This document shows positions 1 to 10,901 of a stretch of 64,000 nt of DNA, piece by piece. Under the pieces are notes generated by a model. That model did no database searches, was not told where the DNA came from, and saw nothing but the letters and a program-made list of their open reading frames with translations. Location: positions 1 through 64,000 of the forward strand of contig JAFWZH010000133.1 in NCBI GenBank assembly GCA_017522515.1, read 5' to 3'. Numbering within the stretch: position 1 is the first letter of the stretch; each line of letters starts with the position of its first letter. The translations under genes and the position numbers were made by a program. The stretch is from Clostridia bacterium (GTDB lineage Bacteria > Bacillota_A > Clostridia > UBA1212 > UBA1255).

Positions 1-66
1 ATGCCATGGTTCTTTTAATCCTATACTTTGTGAAAACATTTCTTCATAATTAATAAATCCGTTCAT
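1..66 (-). CDS. Transposase N-terminus, ISL3-like (partial)
   Basis: This open frame of 22 codons starts at ATG 66-64 and runs off the window. The translated start reads MNGFINYEEMFSQSIGLKEP followed by WH. The pattern of a short acidic leader, then S/A-hydrophobic-GL, a charged pair and PW, resembles the beginning of ISL3-family transposases. A GGGTGA ribosome-binding site lies a few bases upstream of the ATG. Only the N-terminus is visible, so the zinc-finger and DDE catalytic parts cannot be checked. The reading frame could be intact or decayed beyond the edge. Confidence 0.5.
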   Translation of the reverse strand, partial: MNGFINYEEMFSQSIGLKEPWH

Positions 67-120
67 TTTAATCACCCAAATTTATTCTATCACATTTTCT
101 TTTATTTTTCTTTCACTTTC

Positions 121-140
121 ACGGTTTTAGGAAAAGAGCC
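121..140 (-). repeat. Candidate terminal inverted repeat of the IS
   Basis: On the minus strand the stretch reads GGCTCTTTTCCTAAAACCGT. A GG-CTCTTT start followed by an A-rich stretch is the kind of end found on ISL3-family elements. It sits about 55 bp upstream of the putative transposase start, where an end would be expected. The partner repeat is outside the window, so this is an inference. Confidence 0.35.
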
Positions 141-179
141 AGAACAGCTAAATATCGTTTTAATATGTTTAATAGGGAA

Positions 180-440
180 TTAAATCATTCTAAAAGAACT
201 TGATTGTAATATTACACCATTATCACTAACCGACAGAATGCCTCCGTCAACTTTTCCTTTTATCTCATTTAAATCATTAAATTCAATTCTGACCTCACAA
301 GGCTTTAAAAAAGTCACAAAAGGTGCATGACCTGCAAGTATCGCCAAATCACCTTCAATGCCCCTTGCATAAACAGCAACAACATTGCCACAGAAAATAT
401 TACCGTCAGGGGAAGACACTGTTAAATTATATTCCCTCAT
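180..440 (-). CDS. atpC: ATP synthase epsilon subunit, short form
   Basis: This is the epsilon subunit of the F1 central stalk and the last gene of the atp operon, one base after atpD. The 86 residues cover the N-terminal beta-sandwich domain, including the GDLAILAGHAPFV motif that contacts gamma and the c ring. Most bacterial epsilon subunits have about 130-140 residues and end in a two-helix domain that can inhibit ATP hydrolysis; that domain is absent here. The stop codon lies 40 bp inside the candidate IS end, so the shortening is probably not a direct IS truncation. Short epsilons occur naturally in some anaerobes. Confidence 0.9.
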   Translation of the reverse strand: MREYNLTVSSPDGNIFCGNVVAVYARGIEGDLAILAGHAPFVTFLKPCEVRIEFNDLNEIKGKVDGGILSVSDNGVILQSSSFRMI

Positions 441-441
441 T

Positions 442-2645
<2,204 letters not shown>

Positions 2646-2662
<17 letters not shown>

Positions 2663-4139
2663 TTATTGCGTTCTCCATTCTTGCAACATCGCAATCATCA
2701 AAATACCCATCTTCAAATCTTTTTAACAAATCGGAATACTTGTGATTTAACAATGTGTAAAGCTTTTTTTCATATTCTTTAATCTTATTAACAGGAATAT
2801 CATCTAAAAATCCATGAGTAACGGCATAAATAATCACAACTTGACAACCTACCGGCACCGGTGCATTCCTGTCCTGTTTTAATACCTCAACAATACGTTC
2901 TCCCAAAGCCAGACGAGCCTTTGTATCTGCATCAAGGTCACTGCCAAATTGAGAAAAAGCCTGCAACTCCCTGTATTGAGAATATAAAAGCTTTAATTCT
3001 CCCGAAACTTTTTTCATTGCTTTAAGTTGTGCAGAACCTCCGACACGGCTTACGGAAATACCGGGATTTATAGCCGGCATAATACCTGCATGGAATAACT
3101 CTGTTTCAAGAAAAATCTGCCCGTCAGTTATAGAAATTACATTTGTGGGAATATACGCAGATACATCGCCCGCTTGTGTTTCAATTAAAGGAAGCGCAGT
3201 AATTGAACCTCCGCCATATTCAGGTGCAACACAAGCAGCACGTTCCAAAAGTCTGGAGTGCAAATAGAAAACATCCCCCGGATATGCCTCTCTTCCGGGA
3301 GGACGGCGAATCAACAAAGACAAAGCTCTGTACGCTACTGCATGTTTGGACAAATCATCGTAAATAATCAGTACATCTTTACCCTTTTCTCGAAAATATT
3401 CAGCCATTGCGCAACCTGAGTAAGGTGCTATATATTGAAGAGGCGCACTTTCAGAAGCTGATGCAGATACTATAATAGTATTATCCATGGCTCCGTTTGC
3501 CGCAAGTTCTCCGGCAATTCTGACAACAGATGAATTTTTTTGTCCAATGGCAACATAGATACAAATAACTCCGGTATTCTTTTGATTTATGATAGTGTCT
3601 ATTGCTATTTCTGTCTTTCCTGTTTGACGATCTCCTATAATAAGTTCACGTTGTCCCCTTCCTATAGGAATCATGCTGTCTATAGCTTTTATGCCTGTCT
3701 GCAACGGAACAGAAACACTTTTTCTTTCAATGATACCGGGAGCCTCAGCTTCGGCCGGTCGTGTTTCGGAACAATCCGCGGGACCTTTACCATCAATAGG
3801 GTTTCCCAGTGCATCAACAACTCTGCCTAAAAGAGCCTCTCCTACAGGAACAGATAAAACCTTACCTGTTCGTTTTATTTTTGTTCCTTCTCGAATATCA
3901 TAGTTATTGGAAAGGATTGCCACTGAAACTGTATCTTCTTCAAGATTTTGAGCAAGACCGCAACTGCCGTCTTCAAATTCCAAAAGTTCTCCTGCCATAC
4001 AGTCTCTTAATCCAAAAACTCGTGCAATACCGTCACCCACAAGAACAACCGTACCACTCTCGCTCATTTCCAAACGAGATTGATATTGTTTAATCTGTTC
4101 TTTTATTATTTTACTTATTTCTTCGCTTCTGTTGCTCAT
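2646..4139 (-). CDS. atpA: ATP synthase alpha subunit
   Basis: This is the non-catalytic nucleotide-binding subunit of the F1 hexamer, 497 residues. Visible features are the P-loop GDRQTGKT, the segment [19 protein letters not shown], and the alpha-subunit hallmark stretch [17 protein letters not shown]. The N-terminal helix [11 protein letters not shown] is the part that binds delta and the peripheral stalk. The ATG overlaps the atpH stop by four bases (ATGA), a typical coupled arrangement. Nothing in the sequence is unusual apart from a slightly short C-terminus. Confidence 0.98.
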
Positions 4140-4666
4140 TGTTCAATTACCTTCTTTATTTCTTCAAGTTTACGCTTTACGCTGCCATCGTAAATAATTC
4201 CGTTCATTTCAACCTTAACGCCACCTATTAAACCTTCTTCTACCATACATTCAAGAGTAACATTACAACCTGAAACAGTCTCAAGTCTTGTTTTAAGCTT
4301 TTCCTTTTGCTCCTCCGTAAGAGGCACCGAGCTTTTTACGTATGCTATAGAAATTTTTTTAAATTCGCGGTAAAGGTTGTCAAATTCTTCGGCACAACCT
4401 TGAATTTCTCCGATGATATTCTTTTGACACATATACATCAAAAATTTTTTTAAATTTTCGTTGTATTTATCTCCTAAAAGCTCCTGTAAAAGAAAAACAC
4501 GTTCTGTCTTTGCAATATTCGGCGCAGACAATAATTGTATATAGCTTAGATTGTCCTCAAAAATACCTGCCAGCTCCTGAATTTGTTTGTTAATTTCCTC
4601 TGTAGAATTATCTTCTTCAGAAATCATAAACAAAGCCTTTGCATAGCCTTTATGCATTTCCGCCAT
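4136..4666 (-). CDS. atpH: ATP synthase delta subunit
   Basis: This is the peripheral-stalk delta subunit (OSCP type) that ties b to the top of alpha3beta3. The start [13 protein letters not shown] and the C-terminal region [20 protein letters not shown] are typical of the family. I place the start at the ATG at 4666, because a GGGG stretch six bases upstream can serve as ribosome-binding site. In-frame ATGs at 4684 and 4672 have none or have it too close. The chosen start gives 176 residues, normal for the family, and a 17-bp overlap with atpF. Confidence 0.93.
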   Translation of the reverse strand: MAEMHKGYAKALFMISEEDNSTEEINKQIQELAGIFEDNLSYIQLLSAPNIAKTERVFLLQELLGDKYNENLKKFLMYMCQKNIIGEIQGCAEEFDNLYREFKKISIAYVKSSVPLTEEQKEKLKTRLETVSGCNVTLECMVEEGLIGGVKVEMNGIIYDGSVKRKLEEIKKVIEQ

Positions 4667-5168
4667 GGTCATCCCCCACTTCATTTATAAACGACTCAAT
4701 TAACAAAGTGTGATCATCACTGTTGATTTCTCTTTCAAGAAGTTTTTCGGCAAGGGCTGCAGAAACATCGGCGATTTGAGTTTTAATCTCGGCTTCTGCT
4801 TTTATACGTATAGCATCCGCCTCATTTTCTGCTCTGCGAATAATTTCGCGAGCCTTCTCATCTGCCTCTGTTATGATTGCCTCACTTCTGTTTTCAGCTC
4901 TTTGACAAGCCTCCTGCGTAATTATCTTTGCAATTTCATCTGCGCCTTGCATTTTCTCTTGCCACAGTCTTTCGTTTTCCTGTGCAGAAATTTTTGCATT
5001 ATCAGCTTCTTCGTATTGAGAATCTATAGATGCTTTTCTTTGAGCAAGAATGTTTTGCAATGGCCTGTACAAAAAACGCTTTAATATAAAAAACAATATC
5101 ACAAGATTAGCTAATGAAATAAGAATTGACCAGATATTTATTGTTATAATATCAAGAGTCTGTATCAT
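4650..5168 (-). CDS. atpF: ATP synthase b subunit
   Basis: This is the peripheral-stalk b subunit of Fo. One N-terminal membrane helix (about residues 12-30, IWSILISLANLVILFFILKRF) is followed by the conserved FLYRPLQNILAQRK segment. A long, charged, right-handed coiled-coil helix makes up the rest of the 172 residues. It dimerises and holds the stator against gamma rotation. It lies 17 bp after atpE and overlaps the start of atpH, as expected for a compact atp operon. Confidence 0.96.
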   Translation of the reverse strand: MIQTLDIITINIWSILISLANLVILFFILKRFLYRPLQNILAQRKASIDSQYEEADNAKISAQENERLWQEKMQGADEIAKIITQEACQRAENRSEAIITEADEKAREIIRRAENEADAIRIKAEAEIKTQIADVSAALAEKLLEREINSDDHTLLIESFINEVGDDHGGNA

Positions 5169-5185
5169 TTATATCCACCAACTTA

Positions 5186-6369
<1,184 letters not shown>

Positions 6370-6377
<8 letters not shown>

Positions 6378-6816
6378 GTTTGTCCTCACTTTTCACATTT
6401 TGCTCGCTTTTGTTAAAAAGCGGCCAAAAAAATATTGCTATTCTCGGAAAAAACAAAGAAATCAAAACTGTCCACGTATTAAAAAATGGTAAAACTGCAC
6501 CTATCGCAGCTACTGCCAAAAGCATAAACATGCGAAGTGTTCGTGACATACGAATCATTGTCTTTGCATCTTGTTCGTCTTTTTCTACTGCCGCCAAAAT
6601 ACCCTTGCACATAAGGCAGAAATTCAAAACAGCCGCTGCTCCTCCTAAAAGATTGCCAAGAAGAACACCACTGTTCCATTTTCCCATAAAAAAAATAACA
6701 CCTTGCATAATTAAGCTTAACGCCATTGTCCATATACTTATATACGTTGTTTCTTTTTTTATGACAGGATTAACTGCTTTCACCGAATTCATTCCCTTTC
6801 TTTTATCTAGAAACAT
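6370..6816 (-). CDS. atpI: ATP synthase subunit I-like membrane protein
   Basis: This small membrane protein of up to 148 residues has four hydrophobic helices, roughly residues 27-45, 50-68, 95-110 and 114-132. Its position as first gene of the atp operon and its helix pattern match the AtpI/ATP-synt_I family. Members are thought to help assemble the c ring or supply the membrane with Mg2+; the exact role is unsettled. Sequence similarity in this family is weak, so the call leans on context. The start is uncertain: ATG 6816 has no clear ribosome-binding site and ATG 6792 has an AAAGGG only one base away. Confidence 0.75.
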
Positions 6817-6871
6817 AAACTTAAATATAAATCTTTAAAACTCAAGTCCATGCTGTTTCTTTTATATTGTC

Positions 6872-6900
6872 ATTATATCATACAATAAATAAAAAAACAA
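6872..6900 (-). promoter_or_regulatory. Likely promoter of the atp operon
   Basis: Reading leftwards, TTGTTT (6900-6895) and TATAAT (6877-6872) are separated by 17 bp. They lie about 55-80 bp upstream of the first atp gene, so this is the best housekeeping-type promoter for the nine-gene operon. Confidence 0.6.
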
Positions 6901-6925
6901 AATTCCCAGTTATATCTAAGTATTT

Positions 6926-8374
6926 TTATTTTGAATCTATCTCATCTAATGTCTTTACCACATCATGCTTAATCGGTTTCCACGTTACATGCATAAATAA
7001 AGAAGCTAAGCATATAAACGGATAAATCATATCATGCAAAGGCCATGTAACTAAATAGAAAGCCAATTTTAATTTATTGGGACAATGAATATGGCGCCAC
7101 TCACGCACAGTAACTAAAACACCGCTGAAAATATTCCGTATATAAGAAGGAAGCGTTCCGAACAAGACTTGTATCAAACCGGCAAAAACAGGAAGCATTC
7201 CGTTTGTAAACAGTGAGCCTACTTTCCAGCCGACATAAAACTCTGCAATGTAGAAAGCAATCCACACCATCTTTTTTATAAAGCTGATTGGAAGCAGGTA
7301 AAAAATCATATCAAAATTAGAAAAGTTTTTTGCTATAAACTTTAGCGGTCTTGCTGCCATATCTACAACAAAAGAACAGAAATCCATCACACGTTCTGCA
7401 ATAAAAGAAAATTTCTTAATTAAAGATAAATCTTTAAACGTACCTTTTTTATAATCAAAAATCTTTATTGATTCTTTATTTTCATTTTTATTCCGCTTAA
7501 AAATCCTTATCAAGCCGTAAAACAAATTGGGGCAATAATGAAAAAAGCATGCCATTCTTCCTTTTGCCCAACGTATACGCTGACGAAGCATGACCTTAAT
7601 ACTGTACGGTTGCTCATCGTAAAATTCTGCTGCCTCACAGTATTCAATGCGTTTTCCTTTAACTGCAAAATCCATAGTAGCCTGCGTGTCCTCTGTCAAA
7701 CTGCTGTAATGCCAGCCATCTTTTAACATTTCCGAGGAGAGCAAGTATCCCGTGCCTGCAATATGCGTGCAAAGTTGCAGTCTGCCTCTCGGGCGGTGCA
7801 GATTCATAGAACTACGCATAAAATGTATTGAATAATGTGCAGATATCCAATTTTGGTCAAAATTCTTAGAGTTACGATACCCGATTACTCCGTCTACGCC
7901 TGTAGAAAAAGCTTCGTTCATTCTTTCGAGATAATCACCGGCTACCACATTGTCCGCATCAAAGAATAGATATCCATCAAAACTTTGAATACCAAAATCC
8001 TTTTCAATATTGTCAAACAGGAACTCAAGCGCCCAGCCTTTTCTGGCTTTTTCCGGACAATGACGCTCATATACCGTAGCTCCGTGTTCTCTTGCAATTT
8101 CTGCTGTTTTGTCAGTAGCATCACAGTTATCTGCCACTACAAAAACACGAAAATTTTCTCTCGGATACGTCTGTGAGTGAAGACTGTCTATCAAGTTGCC
8201 TATAACTAATTCTTCGTTGCGGGCAGCGATAACGATACCATATTTTTTTATCGGCGGTGCAGGCTTGAATTTTTTTGCTTTAACGAAAAAACCAATCCAC
8301 TTATATACTGTTTTATAATACGTAAGTATTGCGAGAACCGCAAAAGCAACCGTCCGAATGTGAACCCAATCCAT
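6926..8374 (-). CDS. Membrane glycosyltransferase, family 2
   Basis: This is a processive-type GT2 enzyme of 482 residues. An N-terminal membrane helix is followed by a GT-A domain with YGIVIAARNEELVIGNLIDS, the DxD metal/nucleotide-sugar motif FFDADN, the TED motif in SSLTEDTQA, and the QxxRW-type motif RQRIRWAKG. Hydrophobic segments in the C-terminal third anchor it in the membrane. It probably transfers sugar from a nucleotide donor to a surface polymer or lipid; the product cannot be told. It is a clear paralogue of the divergent gene at 8514, and the two share their promoter region. Confidence 0.88.
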   Translation of the reverse strand: MDWVHIRTVAFAVLAILTYYKTVYKWIGFFVKAKKFKPAPPIKKYGIVIAARNEELVIGNLIDSLHSQTYPRENFRVFVVADNCDATDKTAEIAREHGATVYERHCPEKARKGWALEFLFDNIEKDFGIQSFDGYLFFDADNVVAGDYLERMNEAFSTGVDGVIGYRNSKNFDQNWISAHYSIHFMRSSMNLHRPRGRLQLCTHIAGTGYLLSSEMLKDGWHYSSLTEDTQATMDFAVKGKRIEYCEAAEFYDEQPYSIKVMLRQRIRWAKGRMACFFHYCPNLFYGLIRIFKRNKNENKESIKIFDYKKGTFKDLSLIKKFSFIAERVMDFCSFVVDMAARPLKFIAKNFSNFDMIFYLLPISFIKKMVWIAFYIAEFYVGWKVGSLFTNGMLPVFAGLIQVLFGTLPSYIRNIFSGVLVTVREWRHIHCPNKLKLAFYLVTWPLHDMIYPFICLASLFMHVTWKPIKHDVVKTLDEIDSK

Positions 8375-8417
8375 AATATACTCCCTTGGAAATATTGCAC
8401 CTTGTTATCTTCGTGGG

Positions 8418-8446
8418 ATTCTATCAAACATGTGCATGTTTGTCAA
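8418..8446 (-). promoter_or_regulatory. Promoter of the leftward glycosyltransferase gene
   Basis: TTGACA (8446-8441) and TAGAAT (8423-8418) are separated by exactly 17 bp on the minus strand. The -35 box is only two bases from the -35 box of the rightward promoter. The spacer contains the perfect dyad at 8425-8442. Confidence 0.75.
8425..8442. promoter_or_regulatory. Perfect 18-bp dyad, candidate operator
   Basis: CAAACATG-TG-CATGTTTG reads as two eight-base arms around a two-base centre. It fills the spacer of the leftward promoter and abuts the rightward -35 box, so a dimeric regulator bound here could control both genes. No dedicated regulator gene is adjacent. Confidence 0.5.
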
Positions 8447-8448
8447 TG

Positions 8449-8477
8449 TTGACAAAACAATTAAATAATATGATAAT
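8449..8477 (+). promoter_or_regulatory. Promoter of the rightward glycosyltransferase gene
   Basis: TTGACA (8449-8454) and GATAAT (8472-8477) are separated by 17 bp, with a TG just before the -10 box. Together with the leftward -35 box it forms the small dyad TGTCAA-TG-TTGACA. Confidence 0.75.
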
Positions 8478-8513
8478 TATTTTGATATACCTACTTTTGA
8501 GGGGACCGGCAAA

Positions 8514-9974
8514 ATGTTCATCATTAACTTTATTATAAAAATCATAAATTCAATTTCGGGATTTATAAGCACACTGTTAAACTACAAAGCTGTATATGTT
8601 GTGACAGGTCTGTTTACAACGCGTAAATTTCTGCCGGCAAAGAAGCTACACAAATATGCTGTTCTTGTAGCTGCCCGCAACGAAGAAAAGGTTATAGGCC
8701 ATTTGATTGACAGTATTCGCTCGCAAGACTACCCTGCCGAGCTGGTGACAATTTTCGTAGTCGCCGACAACTGCAGCGAAAATGACCGCACTGCGGAAAT
8801 TGCACGCCAAAAAGGTGCTGTTTGCTACGAACGTCACGACACAGAGCACCGCACAAAGGGTTTTGCCCTACAATTTCTTGTTGAATGTATTAGACGCGAT
8901 TATGGCATCGAGTCTTTTGACGGATATTTTCTTTTTGACGCCGACAACTTGTTAAAAGAAGATTTTATATCAAGAATGAACGAAGCTTTCGACGCAGGAG
9001 AGAAAATAATAACATCCTATAGAAATACAAAAAATTTCGGCGACAATTGGATTTCTGCCTCTTACGGAATACATTGGCTAAGAACAGTTCGCTGTGAGCA
9101 CAGGGCACGTTCTTTCTTTCATCTTGCTACAAGAATTCAAGGAACGGGCTTACTTTTTGCACATGAGCTTATAAAAGATGGTTGGAATTACACTTGTTTG
9201 ACTGAGGATAGATTATTCTGTGCCGATGCTGTTGCCAACGGCTATAAAATTTCTTTTAACTATGCGGCAGAATTTTTTGACGAACAGCCCGTTGATGTTA
9301 AAATAGCCATGCGACAACGTATCAGATGGTCAAAAGGTCACTTTCAAGCATTTGCCGCCACAGGCAAAAAACTCTTTTCTCACATTTTTGTAACGGGTGG
9401 TATTGCCAACAAAACTGCAGCTCGCAGCAAAGGTATTTCCGTAGAAGAAATACCCACCTGGAAACGATTTCTCAACAACATCAGACTTCGTTTTATGAGT
9501 TTTGACATGCTTACGATTGTTTATCCTCGCGCAATCGTCACTTCTTTCAGAAAAGTTATTATTTTTATATTAAGCTCTGTTTTGGTTTGGAACGGTTTAC
9601 TCTTAGTATCTCCAAGTTTAGCGCCAAGCCTTTTCAGCAGTATTTTCTCATTCTTCGACATGGATTTTGAGACAAACAGTAAAACTACGCAAATACTTTT
9701 GCTGTCACTTTTTATGTTCTTATTTACAATCACTGCTTACTTATGGAATATGCTGACGGCGGCTTATGTTTTTATTATGGAGAGAAAACGCATATCATAC
9801 ATCAAATGGTACAGGAAAGTTTGGTTTTGTATAACATTTCCGCTTTTCGGTATTTTTGGCAATCTTTCTTTGATTATAGCCTTATTCTCACGAGTAGAAT
9901 GGAAACCTATCCCCCACAACAAAGCTATAAGCTTAGAAGAAATGAACAAAAAAAAGCCACATCGTCAGCGTTAA
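8514..9974 (+). CDS. Membrane glycosyltransferase, family 2 (paralogue)
   Basis: This GT2 enzyme of 486 residues has the same plan as its divergent neighbour. It shows an N-terminal helix, YAVLVAARNEEKVIGHLIDS, the DxD motif in YFLFDADN, TED in CLTEDRLFC, and RQRIRWSKGH of the QxxRW type, then C-terminal membrane helices. The two proteins share long stretches such as NWISA, GTGLLF/GTGYLL and FFDEQP, pointing to an ancient or local duplication. A GAGGGG ribosome-binding site precedes the ATG. The acceptor and donor are unknown; extracellular polysaccharide synthesis is the most likely role. Confidence 0.88.
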   Translation: MFIINFIIKIINSISGFISTLLNYKAVYVVTGLFTTRKFLPAKKLHKYAVLVAARNEEKVIGHLIDSIRSQDYPAELVTIFVVADNCSENDRTAEIARQKGAVCYERHDTEHRTKGFALQFLVECIRRDYGIESFDGYFLFDADNLLKEDFISRMNEAFDAGEKIITSYRNTKNFGDNWISASYGIHWLRTVRCEHRARSFFHLATRIQGTGLLFAHELIKDGWNYTCLTEDRLFCADAVANGYKISFNYAAEFFDEQPVDVKIAMRQRIRWSKGHFQAFAATGKKLFSHIFVTGGIANKTAARSKGISVEEIPTWKRFLNNIRLRFMSFDMLTIVYPRAIVTSFRKVIIFILSSVLVWNGLLLVSPSLAPSLFSSIFSFFDMDFETNSKTTQILLLSLFMFLFTITAYLWNMLTAAYVFIMERKRISYIKWYRKVWFCITFPLFGIFGNLSLIIALFSRVEWKPIPHNKAISLEEMNKKKPHRQR

Positions 9975-10009
9975 CAAAAAGTTATACGACTGTCCGGTGC
10001 GGCTGTTTT
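9955..10009 (+). terminator. Rho-independent terminator
   Basis: AGCCACATCG (9955-9964) pairs with CGGTGCGGCT (9995-10004) with one mismatch, and the loop can fold further. TTTTCTTTATTT follows. The stop codon of the glycosyltransferase gene lies inside the structure. The structure could also act on the convergent PHP gene. Confidence 0.6.
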
Positions 10010-10024
10010 CTTTATTTGAATTAT

Positions 10025-10780
10025 TTATTCCTCAAATGCAAGTTTTATTCCCATTTCTGTAATTTTTTTACAATAATCGGCAACTCTGTCCGGCTTATAA
10101 TCATACAATCTGTGTCCGTCAAAACCTACGCTTAATCTCACTCCTGATTTTCTGATAATTTCCTGTTGCTTCTCATCCTCAAAAAATCTCAACATATATC
10201 CGTGTACTCTACCGGCATGTATTGTATCTAAATTCACATTCATTTCCCAGAAAATGTTTTCTTCTGCCATTTTTGAAAAGTATGACAGCGGATCCTCGCC
10301 TATAGCTTCTATAAAAGAAAACATATCAGTATGCGCAACTCCGGCAGGGCAACCGCATCTTTTGGCAAACGAGAAAAGATCCCCTCCTGTAGAAGAATTA
10401 TCTCTGTGATCAACGTGTTCAATAAGACAATAATCGAAAAAAGAAATATCCGCGCTATCAGGCAGCGGCACACGATTTTGCTTAACAGTACCTATTTCGA
10501 TACCACGCAGAACCTTTATTTTACCTTTATATTTAGACTCATATTTTTCTTTTACCAAATTAATATGGTCATAATACCTTTTTAGCGTTCTCTCGTAATC
10601 ATTTTTAATTTCAGGAACTTGGCTAAAATATACATCCGTTCTTTGATCTCCAACACCGTAATTATGGTCTGTAATTCCTATCAACTCTATGCCGCCTGCC
10701 ACAGCAGCCTCAACAACAGCCTCCGGTGAATCAGCACCGCAGAACGAATAATATGTATGTGAATGCAAATCTTGTATCAT
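10025..10780 (-). CDS. PHP-domain phosphoesterase
   Basis: This 251-residue protein belongs to the PHP superfamily, whose members hydrolyse phosphomonoesters such as histidinol phosphate or nucleotides using a trinuclear metal site. Visible metal motifs are DLHSHTYYS at the N-terminus, ITDHNYG, RGIEIGT, IEHVDH and, near the end, SVGFDGHRLYD. The gene stands alone between a convergent glycosyltransferase and the acyl-ligase gene, and no histidine genes are nearby. A histidinol-phosphatase role is therefore possible but not supported by context. GGGAGTGA lies a suitable distance before the ATG. Confidence 0.82.
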   Translation of the reverse strand: MIQDLHSHTYYSFCGADSPEAVVEAAVAGGIELIGITDHNYGVGDQRTDVYFSQVPEIKNDYERTLKRYYDHINLVKEKYESKYKGKIKVLRGIEIGTVKQNRVPLPDSADISFFDYCLIEHVDHRDNSSTGGDLFSFAKRCGCPAGVAHTDMFSFIEAIGEDPLSYFSKMAEENIFWEMNVNLDTIHAGRVHGYMLRFFEDEKQQEIIRKSGVRLSVGFDGHRLYDYKPDRVADYCKKITEMGIKLAFEE

Positions 10781-10830
10781 AATATCACTCCCGTTTTTGT
10801 TTAAATTATATCACAGCGCCCTTGGAAATA

Positions 10831-10870
10831 CAACAAAAACAGCTCCGGAAGCAATGTTCCAAAGAGCTGT
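10831..10870 (-). terminator. Rho-independent terminator of the acyl-ligase gene
   Basis: On the minus strand ACAGCTC (10870-10864) pairs with GAGCTGT (10845-10839), with an inner GGAA/TTCC pair, and is followed by TTTTTGTTG. It lies 30 bp beyond the stop codon at 10902. Confidence 0.85.
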
Positions 10871-10901
10871 TTCTGCAAGAAAAGAAGTATAAGAAAATGT
10901 G

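Larger units (their letters stand above)
1..140 (-). mobile_element. Edge of an insertion sequence, probably ISL3 family (truncated by window)
   Basis: The left edge holds the first 22 codons of a transposase-like ORF read leftwards. It is followed upstream by 73 non-coding bases ending in a candidate terminal repeat at 121-140. The element therefore seems to run off the window to the left, with its transposase promoter-side end 40 bp beyond the atpC stop codon. Assignment to the ISL3 family rests only on the short protein N-terminus and the GGCTCTTT-type end, so it is tentative. The other end and the target duplication lie outside the window. Confidence 0.45.
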
